From assembly GCA_020696915.1 (NCBI GenBank), contig JAJFMR010000174.1, forward strand, positions 1 to 6,397: a stretch of 6,397 nt of DNA. The letters are read 5' to 3'. The stretch comes from Rhizobiaceae bacterium. Lineage in GTDB: Bacteria > Pseudomonadota > Alphaproteobacteria > Rhizobiales > Rhizobiaceae. The notes beneath the pieces were generated by a model, which saw only the letters and a program-made list of their open reading frames with translations, was not told the origin of the DNA and did no database searches. The translations under genes were made by a program, and so were the position numbers. Positions 1-5,492 of the stretch are shown here, piece by piece (within the stretch, counting starts at the first letter, position 1; every line of letters begins with the position of its first letter).

Positions 1-557
1 GCCGCGAAGATCAAGATCTGGTTGTTGAAGCCCAGCGCGTTCGTTTCGCCGAGATGGAAGAAGAGCGGGTACTCCTTGGCCTTGGCGGGATAGTAGATCG
101 CCTGGCCATGTGTGAGCGCCAGCACGAAGCCGCGGCCGATCAGCAGCGTCGTCAACGTGGCGATGAAGGCCGGCACCTTCAGGATGGTGACGAGCACGCC
201 GTTGATGAGGCCGATCACCACGCCGAGAACGACGCACAGCGCCACCGACGACAGCACGTCGAGATCGAGAAAGTTCGGCGCGAACAGCCTGGCGAACACC
301 ACGGCAACCAGCCCGTAAGTGGAGCCAACCGAAAGGTCGAGGTCCTTGTTGACGATGACGAACGTCATTCCGACGGCCATGATCGCGACCCGCGAGGTGT
401 CGCGCAGCAGCGCATGAAAGGCCTCGGTCGAGCCGAAGAACACCGGATTGACGGCCGCACCGCCCAAATAGATCAGCGCAAGCAGCACGAGCAGCCCCAT
501 CTCCCAACCGCCGAACAGCTGGGACGGGGAGCGGCGCGCGACTGCTTGGTGGGACAT
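1..557 (-). CDS. Sugar ABC transporter permease, RbsC-like (partial, runs off left edge)
   Basis: Inner-membrane permease subunit of a carbohydrate-type ABC importer (BPD_transp_2 / RbsC-AraH-XylH group). About 185 N-terminal codons are visible and the frame is open to the left edge, so the C-terminal part is missing. Motifs seen: a hydrophobic helix at about residues 20-34, the family block GMTFVIVNKDLDLSVGS (RbsC-like proteins carry a GMT..I...IDLSVGS block), and GLINGVLVTILKVPAFIATL, which matches the cytoplasmic-loop segment that contacts the ATPase. The start is placed at the ATG at 557-555, preceded at some distance (12 nt) by GGAAGG. An in-frame ATG at 584 would add nine residues but has no visible ribosome binding site. 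It lies downstream of the binding-protein gene on the same strand, so the two very probably form one transporter. Substrate cannot be told from sequence; a pentose, hexose or polyol is typical. The ATPase must lie beyond the edge or elsewhere. Confidence 0.9.
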   Translation of the reverse strand, partial: MSHQAVARRSPSQLFGGWEMGLLVLLALIYLGGAAVNPVFFGSTEAFHALLRDTSRVAIMAVGMTFVIVNKDLDLSVGSTYGLVAVVFARLFAPNFLDLDVLSSVALCVVLGVVIGLINGVLVTILKVPAFIATLTTLLIGRGFVLALTHGQAIYYPAKAKEYPLFFHLGETNALGFNNQILIFA

Positions 558-592
558 GCGCGGGTCGGACCTTCCGCCAATCATGGAGATGG

Positions 593-616
593 GCGGGAGG
601 ACTCCGATCCTCCCGC
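593..616. repeat. Perfect 9-bp hairpin just upstream of the permease gene
   Basis: GCGGGAGGA (593-601) and TCCTCCCGC (608-616) are exact inverted repeats around a 6-nt loop. The structure lies 35 bp upstream of the permease ATG at 557, within the likely binding-protein/permease transcript. Such hairpins between a binding-protein gene and the membrane genes can protect the upstream mRNA from 3' decay or lower downstream expression. That role is inferred; no T-run follows on the minus strand, so it is not a classical terminator. Confidence 0.55.
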
Positions 617-654
617 GCCAGGACAGTGACATCGCATCGAGACGCGCTCCTGAA

Positions 655-810
655 GCACTCCCACCCCTAACCCATCCCCACACGGGTGAGGGGGACGCCA
701 TCGCTGCTTCGGCCGTTTGCTGGACGGTCAAATGCCGGATGGGACGTCCCGGATTCCCCTCCCCCTTGTGGGGAGGGGCCAGTGGTGGGGGTGGAAGCGC
801 CGGCCAGGCG
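655..810. repeat. Palindromic intergenic repeat element, rhizobial type
   Basis: This stretch between the binding-protein and permease genes is non-coding and dense in symmetry. CCCCTAACCC (664-673) pairs with GGGTGAGGGG (684-693) with one mismatch. GGGACGTCCC (741-750) is a perfect palindrome flanked by direct repeats of CCGGAT (735-740 and 749-754). CCCCTCCCC (756-764) pairs exactly with GGGGAGGGG (770-778) around a CTTGT loop. From memory, C/G-run modules of this kind recur in intergenic regions of Mesorhizobium and relatives as mosaic repeats; copy number cannot be seen here. The boundaries are approximate. The strong stems could stabilise the end of the binding-protein message or attenuate transcription into the permease. 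Confidence 0.65.
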
Positions 811-852
811 CGTCGACCTTCTCATATGCGACAGTCCCCCGCGCTGTCCGGA

Positions 853-1935
853 TCAGTTCTCGAAGCGCTTGCCGACGCTTTCGACCGTCTCCTGCGTCAC
901 CAGCTGGGCGCGGGTATCGAGGTTGGCTGCCGCGATGCCGCGGTCGATCTGCAGATAGAGCTGCATGACCGGCCAGAACCCCTGCAGGAAGGGCTGCTGC
1001 CCGAGCGCGCCGGTCAGGTCGCCGCTTTTCAGCGCATCCTGCTGGGCCGGGCCGAGGTCGAAGCCGTAGGCACAGATCTTCCCGGTCATGCCGGTCTGGG
1101 CGACGGCCTTGGCAAGCGCCGGCGTGAACACGTTGTTGCCGGCGAAGGCGCCGACCACGTCACCGCGTGACTCGAACAGCGTGACGATGCCGTTGACCGG
1201 GTCGTTGGGATTGGTGTCGATGCCTGTGTTTTCCGGCCCCGCGTCGACCTTGAAGGCGTCGAGTTTGCCGGCGTCCTTCAGGCCCTTGACGATGGCGTTG
1301 AATGCCGAGGTCACGCGGTTGTTGACCTCGATATTGCCCATCGCGGTCGACGACGGCAGCACGATCGAGCCTTTCTCGATGCCCTTGTCGGCCAGGCACT
1401 TGACGAGTGCCTCGCCGGCGATCGCCGCCGCCGACGCGTCCTGGCCGGTGTGGCTGATGCCATTGCGGTTGAGGATCGAGCCGTCGTAGGAGTTGGTCGT
1501 GGCGACCGGTATGCCCTTCGACTCGGCCGCCTTGACGATGTCGTTGTAGGCACCGACCTGCGGCGTCGTCATGATCACGCCGTCGATGGTCGGATCCTGC
1601 ACGATCTGGTTGAGGATCTCGATTTCCCGGGCCGGATCGTCGGTCGGCGATTCCGACCCGAGCAGCAGGATCTTCGCACCGACCAGATTGCCGGCGACGG
1701 TCGCACCGACATAGACCGGATCGAAGAAGCCGTTGCCGGCCGTATGCGTGACGATCGCGAAGGTGAGGTGGCCGTCGGCGGAGTGGAAGTCCTTGGTGCC
1801 GGGAGCCTCCTGCGAGGCGTCCGTGAAGGCGTAGCCGCCGACCGCCTTCTCGACGCTGCCTGATTGCGCCAGCGTTTGCGGGATGCCGAGAAGCGACGCG
1901 GCGGCACATGCTGCAAGCGGGATTGCAAGTCTCAT
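853..1935 (-). CDS. Periplasmic sugar-binding protein of an ABC transporter (RbsB-like)
   Basis: Extracytoplasmic solute receptor of 360 residues that captures a ligand in the periplasm and delivers it to the permease encoded downstream. Residues 1-23 form a short Sec signal peptide (Arg2, hydrophobic core, likely cleavage after TLA-23). The mature part has the two-lobed fold of the Peripla_BP_4 family (COG1879). An N-lobe strand at 58-64 leads to the ligand loop. The segment GVIMTTPQVGAY (119-130) matches the region where relatives read 'I...P.D'. GIPVATTNSY (141-150) follows. ICAYGFDLGPAQQDAL (287-302) and the family signature GQQPFLQGFWPVMQ (312-325) lie in the C-lobe. Length is slightly above the usual 310-350. 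The ATG at 1935 is supported by GGGAGGA at 1949-1943, seven bases upstream. It heads the transporter operon after a 226-bp gap behind engB. The ligand is unknown. Confidence 0.93.
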   Translation of the reverse strand: MRLAIPLAACAAASLLGIPQTLAQSGSVEKAVGGYAFTDASQEAPGTKDFHSADGHLTFAIVTHTAGNGFFDPVYVGATVAGNLVGAKILLLGSESPTDDPAREIEILNQIVQDPTIDGVIMTTPQVGAYNDIVKAAESKGIPVATTNSYDGSILNRNGISHTGQDASAAAIAGEALVKCLADKGIEKGSIVLPSSTAMGNIEVNNRVTSAFNAIVKGLKDAGKLDAFKVDAGPENTGIDTNPNDPVNGIVTLFESRGDVVGAFAGNNVFTPALAKAVAQTGMTGKICAYGFDLGPAQQDALKSGDLTGALGQQPFLQGFWPVMQLYLQIDRGIAAANLDTRAQLVTQETVESVGKRFEN

Positions 1936-1942
1936 GGTTCCA

Positions 1943-1949
1943 TCCTCCC
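1943..1949 (-). promoter_or_regulatory. Shine-Dalgarno of the sugar-binding protein gene
   Basis: GGGAGGA on the minus strand, seven bases before the ATG at 1935, is a near-ideal anti-16S match and fixes the start. High translation is usual for binding proteins, which are needed in excess over the membrane subunits. Confidence 0.8.
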
Positions 1950-1983
1950 ATTGTGTCCGAAGATCGGAAGCCTATCGGTGCAT

Positions 1984-2018
1984 TTGTCCGACAATTCCGA
2001 CCTCTCCGGGATAATCCC
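1984..2018. promoter_or_regulatory. Two short dyads upstream of the sugar transporter operon
   Basis: TTGTCCGACAA (1984-1994) and GGGATAATCCC (2008-2018) are both perfect odd palindromes with 5-bp arms, centred at 1989 and 2013, i.e. 54 and 78 bases upstream of the binding-protein start. They sit where an operator or activator site for a catabolic transporter would be expected. No convincing -35/-10 pair was found, so the promoter itself is not placed. Five-bp arms occur by chance fairly often; the support is position and the pair together. Confidence 0.3.
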
Positions 2019-2072
2019 AAAGCTCGCTCAGGTAAATAGCGAACTCAGCCGGATGGTTCGTCCATCGACCTT

Positions 2073-2089
2073 CCCATCCCCTGGATGGG
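2073..2089 (+). terminator. Terminator-like hairpin between engB and the transporter operon
   Basis: CCCATCC (2073-2079) and GGATGGG (2083-2089) form a perfect 7-bp stem with a 3-nt loop, followed on the plus strand by CTTTTGCTT. Read on the plus strand it resembles a Rho-independent terminator. Read on the minus strand, the direction of engB, the stem is followed by GAAGGTCG with no U-run. It lies 73 bases past the engB stop. It may still act as a 3' stem for the engB message, or block antisense transcription. Confidence 0.4.
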
Positions 2090-2161
2090 CTTTTGCTTGG
2101 GCTCAGGCTGCGCGCGGCGAGGTACGCCTCGAGGCCCTGCGAGTGGGGATTTCGGGCGGCA

Positions 2162-2815
2162 TCAGGAGCCGTTCACCGCAAGGACGATCGCCTCCCGGAG
2201 TTCCTCCAGACCCTCGCCCTTTTCCGACGAGGTGGCGAGAACCTCCGGATAGGCTGCCGGACGCCTGGCGATCCTGTCGCGCGTGTCGGCGACCAGCCTC
2301 GCCGTCGCGCCTGCCTTCACCTTGTCGGCCTTGGTCAGCACGATCTGGTAGGAGACGGCCGCCTTGTCGAGCAGCGACAGCACCGCCTCGTCGTTCTTCT
2401 TGATGCCATGGCGGGCATCGACAAGCAGATAGACGCGCTTCAGCGTCACCCTTCCCTTCAGATAGTCGAAGACGAGCCTGGTCCACGCGTCGACCGTCTC
2501 CTTGGGGGCGGAGGCATACCCGTAGCCGGGCATGTCGACCAGCGCCATCGGCGGCAGGTCGCCGGCCTCGCCCGAATGGCCGCCGGGGACGAAATAGTTG
2601 AGTTCCTGCGTGCGGCCAGGCGTGTTGGAGGTCCGCGCCAGTCCCTTCTGCCCGACCAGTGCGTTGATGAGGGAAGATTTGCCGACGTTGGAACGCCCGG
2701 CAAAGGCGATCTCCGGAGGTCCCGACGGCGGCAGCAGGTGGATGGCGGGCACGCCCCGGATGAACACCCAGGGTACGGCGAAAACTTCGGCGCCGAGCAT
2801 CGTCTGTTCCGTCAA
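2162..2815 (-). CDS. engB: Ribosome-biogenesis GTP-binding protein EngB (YihA/YsxC)
   Basis: Small cytoplasmic TRAFAC GTPase needed for late assembly of the 50S ribosomal subunit; essential in many bacteria. All G motifs are present in 217 residues: G1 GRSNVGKSS (40-48), switch I with NTPGRTQ (64-70), G3 DMPGYGY (94-100), G4 TKAD (161-164) and G5 SSEKG (196-200). Length and the segment GLARTSNTPGRTQELNYFVP are typical of rhizobial EngB. The start is a TTG at 2815-2813, chosen because GGAGG (2827-2823) lies seven bases upstream; an ATG at 2800 would remove five residues but has a much weaker site. The TTG overlaps the TGA of the acetyltransferase gene (TTGA), implying translational coupling. 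From memory, engB in many rhizobia sits beside yidC and argB; neither is here, so the location is unusual. Function is confident; the start is fairly so. Confidence 0.96.
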   Translation of the reverse strand: MTEQTMLGAEVFAVPWVFIRGVPAIHLLPPSGPPEIAFAGRSNVGKSSLINALVGQKGLARTSNTPGRTQELNYFVPGGHSGEAGDLPPMALVDMPGYGYASAPKETVDAWTRLVFDYLKGRVTLKRVYLLVDARHGIKKNDEAVLSLLDKAAVSYQIVLTKADKVKAGATARLVADTRDRIARRPAAYPEVLATSSEKGEGLEELREAIVLAVNGS

Positions 2816-3450
2816 GCCGCCGCCTCCAGCGCATCGATATCGGCGCCGCGGATGGCATCGAGGTTGCGGGTGATCTTGTCAATCGGCCAATCCCACCACG
2901 CCGTCACGAGCAGGCGGGCGACCGTCTGCCTGTCGAAGCGCATCTTCACCACCCTGGCCGGATTGCCGGCCACGATGGAATAGGCCGGGACATCGTGGGT
3001 GACCACCGACTTTGCGGCGGCGATGGCGCCGTGGCCGATCGTGATGCCCGGCAGCACCACCGCCTCCATGCCGATCCAGACGTCGTTGCCGACGACCGTG
3101 TCGCCGCGCACTTCGCGCGTCCATCTCGCCTCGTCGAAGCCCTGCTCCCAGCCATGGCCGAAGATGTTGAAGGGATAGGTGGAGAAGCCGGACATCGCAT
3201 GGTTGGCGCCGTTCATGATGAATCGGGCGCCTTCCGCGATCGCGCAGAATTTGCCGATGATCAGGCGGTCGCCGATGAACGGATAGTGGTGCAGCACGCA
3301 CTTGGTCTGGAACTGGTCGGGACCCTCCGGATCGTCGTAATAGGTGAACTCGCCGATCTCGATGTTGTCGGCCGTGACCAGCGGCTTCAGGAAGCCGACC
3401 CGCGTATGCATCGGGATCGGGTGCTTTATGGCGGGGTTCGGTCCTGACAT
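2812..3450 (-). CDS. Vat/CatB-type xenobiotic O-acetyltransferase
   Basis: A 212-residue left-handed beta-helix (hexapeptide repeat) acetyltransferase of the XAT class, whose characterised members use acetyl-CoA to acetylate hydroxyls of streptogramin A or chloramphenicol. Seen: the N-terminal GPNP motif that also opens Vat proteins, YYDDPEGPDQF (37-47), HYPFIGDRLIIGKFCAI (55-71), the catalytic-loop motif MNGANHAM with His84 as expected base, TYPFNIFG (91-98), hexapeptide coils including GNDVWIG (121-127), AGNPARVVKMRF (161-172), and the C-terminal WWDWPI (185-190). Length matches Vat/CatB enzymes (about 205-220). The ATG at 3450 is supported by the aligned N-terminus, although its ribosome site is weak. 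It is first in a two-gene unit with engB. Natural substrate is unknown: chromosomal XATs often differ from clinical resistance enzymes, so resistance should not be assumed. Confidence 0.9.
   Translation of the reverse strand: MSGPNPAIKHPIPMHTRVGFLKPLVTADNIEIGEFTYYDDPEGPDQFQTKCVLHHYPFIGDRLIIGKFCAIAEGARFIMNGANHAMSGFSTYPFNIFGHGWEQGFDEARWTREVRGDTVVGNDVWIGMEAVVLPGITIGHGAIAAAKSVVTHDVPAYSIVAGNPARVVKMRFDRQTVARLLVTAWWDWPIDKITRNLDAIRGADIDALEAAA
2823..2827 (-). promoter_or_regulatory. Shine-Dalgarno of engB inside the acetyltransferase gene
   Basis: GGAGG on the minus strand overlaps the last codons of the acetyltransferase gene and stands seven bases before the TTG at 2815. It decides for the TTG start over the ATG at 2800, and with the TTGA stop/start overlap it indicates that engB is translated from the same message. 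Confidence 0.65.
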
Positions 3451-3472
3451 TTCCGGCCCGTGTTGCTCATCT

Positions 3473-3511
3473 GCACTCTATTATAGAGCGCTTCCCCACG
3501 GATTGAATCCG
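3473..3511 (-). promoter_or_regulatory. Promoter of the acetyltransferase-engB unit with two overlapping dyads
   Basis: On the minus strand a perfect -10 hexamer TATAAT lies at 3485-3480, 29 bases upstream of the ATG at 3450. It sits inside the dyad GCACTCTATTATAGAGCGC (3473-3491), whose inner 13 bases, CTCTATTATAGAG, are perfectly symmetric. A second perfect odd dyad, CGGATTGAATCCG (3499-3511), covers the -35 position; candidate -35 hexamers are TTCAAT (16-bp spacer) or ATTCAA (17-bp spacer), both poor matches to TTGACA. The dyad centres, 3482 and 3505, are 23 bp apart, about two helical turns, so a regulator could bind both on one DNA face. A repressor role is inferred from position; no regulator gene is visible nearby. 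Confidence 0.55.
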
Positions 3512-3730
3512 TTCTGCCGACGCGGCAGGCGTCCGCTTTATCGGCAATCCCGGGCGGACTGACGGCCATCTCGCCTATGGCGGCCGGACCGAGGTTGGGT
3601 TTGGGTTGTTTTCGGTCGATGGACCTGTGTCGCGCGACGGCTTCCCCCACAGGAAGGAGGTAAAGCCCACAGCTAAACGATCCTGGGTGCGTCCAATCAT
3701 GTATATTCGGTGAAAAGGGGCAAATGGGGT

Positions 3731-3764
3731 GGGAAAGATTCGGGTCGGCAGACCGCGAATTCCC
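3731..3764. repeat. Imperfect long hairpin upstream of the BacA-like remnant
   Basis: GGGA (3731-3734), ATTCG (3738-3742) and GGTC (3743-3746) pair with GACC (3751-3754), CGAAT (3756-3760) and TCCC (3761-3764) around a GGCA loop, with one bulged G at 3755 and three unpaired bases at 3735-3737. It lies 60 bp before the ATG at 3824. It could be an RNA leader structure or a binding site; nothing in the sequence decides between them. Confidence 0.35.
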
Positions 3765-3823
3765 TTCATTCACAGAACTGATCTCGGCACCGCAGGCCGC
3801 CGCCGCTGACACCCGTTTCGGCG

Positions 3824-4224
3824 ATGCGCGGCTTCTGGGGCCTGATGCGGGCTTACTTTGTGTCCGATCACTGGCGGGAAGCCTGGGCCCTGACAGCGGT
3901 AATCGTGGCGCTCACCGCGCTCTCCAGCAAGTCCGGCGTCTGGCTCGCCGAAGCGTCCGGCGAGCACGTGAACTCGATCGCCCACTTCCATGGCGCCGAC
4001 AACCCGCGGCCGCTCGCCTCGCTGCTTGCCAATGCCGGAGCGCTGGTGCTCCTGGCGGTGCTGAAGGACGACAGCGTCCGAGCATCGTTGACGGGGGGCG
4101 ACGAAACGGGCTCACGCCGGCGCTGCCGCCCGAGATCACCACCATCCTGGCCGAGACAGGCCCGTTGCATCCGCCGGAGGAACGGCGGCTGCGCCTTCCA
4201 CGCATCGGACTGAAGCAGAGGTAG
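3824..4224 (+). pseudogene. Remnant of an SbmA/BacA-like ABC peptide transporter
   Basis: The plus-strand frame from ATG 3824 begins MRGFWGLMRAYFVSDHWREA and continues through VALTALSSKSGVWLAEASGE and NSIAHFH. I recognise this, from memory, as the N-terminus of the rhizobial SbmA/BacA-like membrane proteins with fused ATPase (roughly 550-600 residues). One hydrophobic segment lies at about residues 20-34 and a second at 65-80. Similarity ends near LLAVLKD (about residue 82, base 4069), where intact relatives continue into the rest of the membrane domain. From there the frame turns arginine-rich and stops at 4213. A different frame with good codon bias, from about 4111 (LTPALPPEITTILAETGPLH) to the TAG at 4224, looks like an old C-terminus. 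The simplest reading is a large internal deletion with a frameshift. The remnant has no ATPase domain and cannot be a working transporter; a short membrane peptide might still be made. No clear ribosome site was seen. Confidence 0.65.
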
Positions 4225-4240
4225 GAGGCGTGGCGGGGAT

Positions 4241-5491
4241 TCATGGTGAGCGCCGCCTCGCATCGTCCTGTCCCGCCGTCCCGACCATTGCCGTGATGAC
4301 GCCCTCGGCCTCCAGTTCGGCAATCTCCTTGGCGGGAAAGCCAGCTTCGCTCAGCACCTCGCGCGTATGGGCGCCGAGCCCGGGCGCAGGCAGCCGTACG
4401 GTGCACGGCGTGCCGTAGAGCTTTACCGGAAAGCCGAGCATGCGGACGACGCCGTGGCCGGGCTGATCGACCTCTATCACCATCTCCTGGGCGACGGTCT
4501 GCGGATCCTCCAGCGCTTCCTTGAGATCCTGCACGCGGCCACAGGGGACGCCCGCTGCGTTCAGCTTCCTGATCCAGGCTTCCTGCGTGTCGAGCCGGGT
4601 GCGGGCATTGAGCAGCGCATTGAGCTCGGCGCGGCGCGCGAACCGCTTCGAATTGCTGTCGTAACGTTCATCCTCCATCAGCAGGCCCAGGCCGAGGACG
4701 TCCAGAAAGCGCCTGAGGATGACGTCGTTCGACGGCGCCACGGCGATTTCCCCGTCAATCGCCTTGTAGAGCCCGTAGGGAGCCACAAGCGGGTGGTCGT
4801 TGCCGGTGCGCACCGGCTCTCTGCCCGTGGCGAGGAACTCCGAGGCGAGATAGGCCATCATGCTGAGGGCGCTGTTCATCATCGCCGTCTCGACATGCTG
4901 GCCCCGGCCGTTCAGGTCGCGGGCGCGCAGGGCGTTGACGATGCCGAAGGCGCAGTAGAGGCCGGCGACGAGGTCGGTGATCGGCTGGGCCACTCGCATC
5001 GGAGCGTCGCCTTCGGCGCCATTGACGCTCATCAGTCCGCTCATGGCCTGCGTGATGAAGTCGAAGGCAGGCCGATCGACATAGGGACCGGTGCTGCCGA
5101 AACCGTTGATGTTGGCCGTCACCAACCGCGAGTTGATGGCTTCAAGCCGCGACTTGTCGAAGCCCATCTGCGCGAGCACGCCCGGCCGGAAATTATCCAC
5201 GAGAACATCGGCGCCGGCGACGAGCCGCTTCAGGACCGCGCGGCCGCTCTCGCTATAGAGGTCGATGACGACCGATTTCTTGTTGCGGTTGAACGCGGCG
5301 TAATACCAGGAAAACCCGTCGCGCATCGCGCCTTGCTCGCGTATCGGATCGCCCTTTTCAGGTTCGATCTTGACGATCTCGGCGCCCATGTCGCCGAGCA
5401 GCATCGTGCAGAACGGGCCGGAAAGAACCCTGCTCAGGTCGATGACCCGGATGCCGTCCAGCGGCGGGCGGAGAGCAGTATGACCGGCCAT
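4241..5491 (-). CDS. CaiB/BaiF family (class III) CoA-transferase
   Basis: Cytoplasmic enzyme of 416 residues that moves CoA from an acyl-CoA donor to a free carboxylic acid. Family III hallmarks: PLDGIRVIDLSRVLSGPF (10-27), LLGDMGAEIVKIEPEKGDPIR (31-51), YYAAFNRNKKSVVIDL (63-78), the DVLVDNFRPGVLAQMG block (95-110), FGSTGPY (131-137), and Asp173 in QPITDLVAGLY, at the position of the aspartate that forms the acyl-enzyme anhydride. The C-terminal part carries AGVPCGRV (313-320) and GLGAHTREVL (371-380), also typical. Length is normal (about 390-420). The start is one base after the TGA of the lyase-type gene, so the two are translationally linked; its own ribosome site is weak, which fits coupling. 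The substrate is uncertain: formyl-, succinyl- or dicarboxyl-CoA users share these motifs. Given the neighbour, a 3-hydroxy-3-methylglutarate-like or citramalate-like acid is plausible. Confidence 0.93.
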   Translation of the reverse strand: MAGHTALRPPLDGIRVIDLSRVLSGPFCTMLLGDMGAEIVKIEPEKGDPIREQGAMRDGFSWYYAAFNRNKKSVVIDLYSESGRAVLKRLVAGADVLVDNFRPGVLAQMGFDKSRLEAINSRLVTANINGFGSTGPYVDRPAFDFITQAMSGLMSVNGAEGDAPMRVAQPITDLVAGLYCAFGIVNALRARDLNGRGQHVETAMMNSALSMMAYLASEFLATGREPVRTGNDHPLVAPYGLYKAIDGEIAVAPSNDVILRRFLDVLGLGLLMEDERYDSNSKRFARRAELNALLNARTRLDTQEAWIRKLNAAGVPCGRVQDLKEALEDPQTVAQEMVIEVDQPGHGVVRMLGFPVKLYGTPCTVRLPAPGLGAHTREVLSEAGFPAKEIAELEAEGVITAMVGTAGQDDARRRSP

Positions 5492-5492
5492 C

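Larger units (their letters stand above)
3451..3823. other. Intergenic region between the acetyltransferase and the BacA-like remnant
   Basis: No credible gene was found in these 373 bases. Short open frames on both strands lack ribosome sites and recognisable motifs. The region holds the acetyltransferase promoter (3473-3511), a strong orphan Shine-Dalgarno-like string AGGAAGGAGGT (3651-3661) with no start codon at proper distance, a -10-like TATATT (3702-3707, plus strand) without a -35 partner, and a hairpin at 3731-3764. It is less GC-rich than the neighbouring coding DNA, especially around 3600-3740. It would have held the original promoter of the plus-strand remnant. Confidence 0.6.

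Noticed and set aside
54..629. Plus-strand open frame of 191 codons over the permease gene
   Set aside because: Strongly polar, His/Arg/Asp-rich shadow of a membrane protein gene read in the opposite direction.
2093..2983. Plus-strand open frame of 296 codons opposite engB
   Set aside because: Antisense to engB with all its G motifs; rich in Arg, Gly and Asp with no domain.
3651..3720. A small gene driven by the strong ribosome site at 3651-3661
   Set aside because: No ATG, GTG or TTG at usable distance, and the later ATG at 3699 gives only four codons before a stop.
3426..3812. Minus-strand frame of 128 codons spanning the intergenic region
   Set aside because: Overlaps the acetyltransferase start and its promoter in another frame, has no ribosome site or motif, and has low-complexity composition.
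3724..4224. Plus-strand frame of 166 codons as an intact protein
   Set aside because: Its first two thirds are the wrong frame for the BacA-like homology; only the last 37 or so codons look coding, so it is treated as part of a decayed gene.
4225..4259. GAGGCG/CGCCTC inverted repeat between the converging gene ends as a terminator
   Set aside because: Six-bp arms with a 23-nt loop and no T-run; likely chance in GC-rich DNA.
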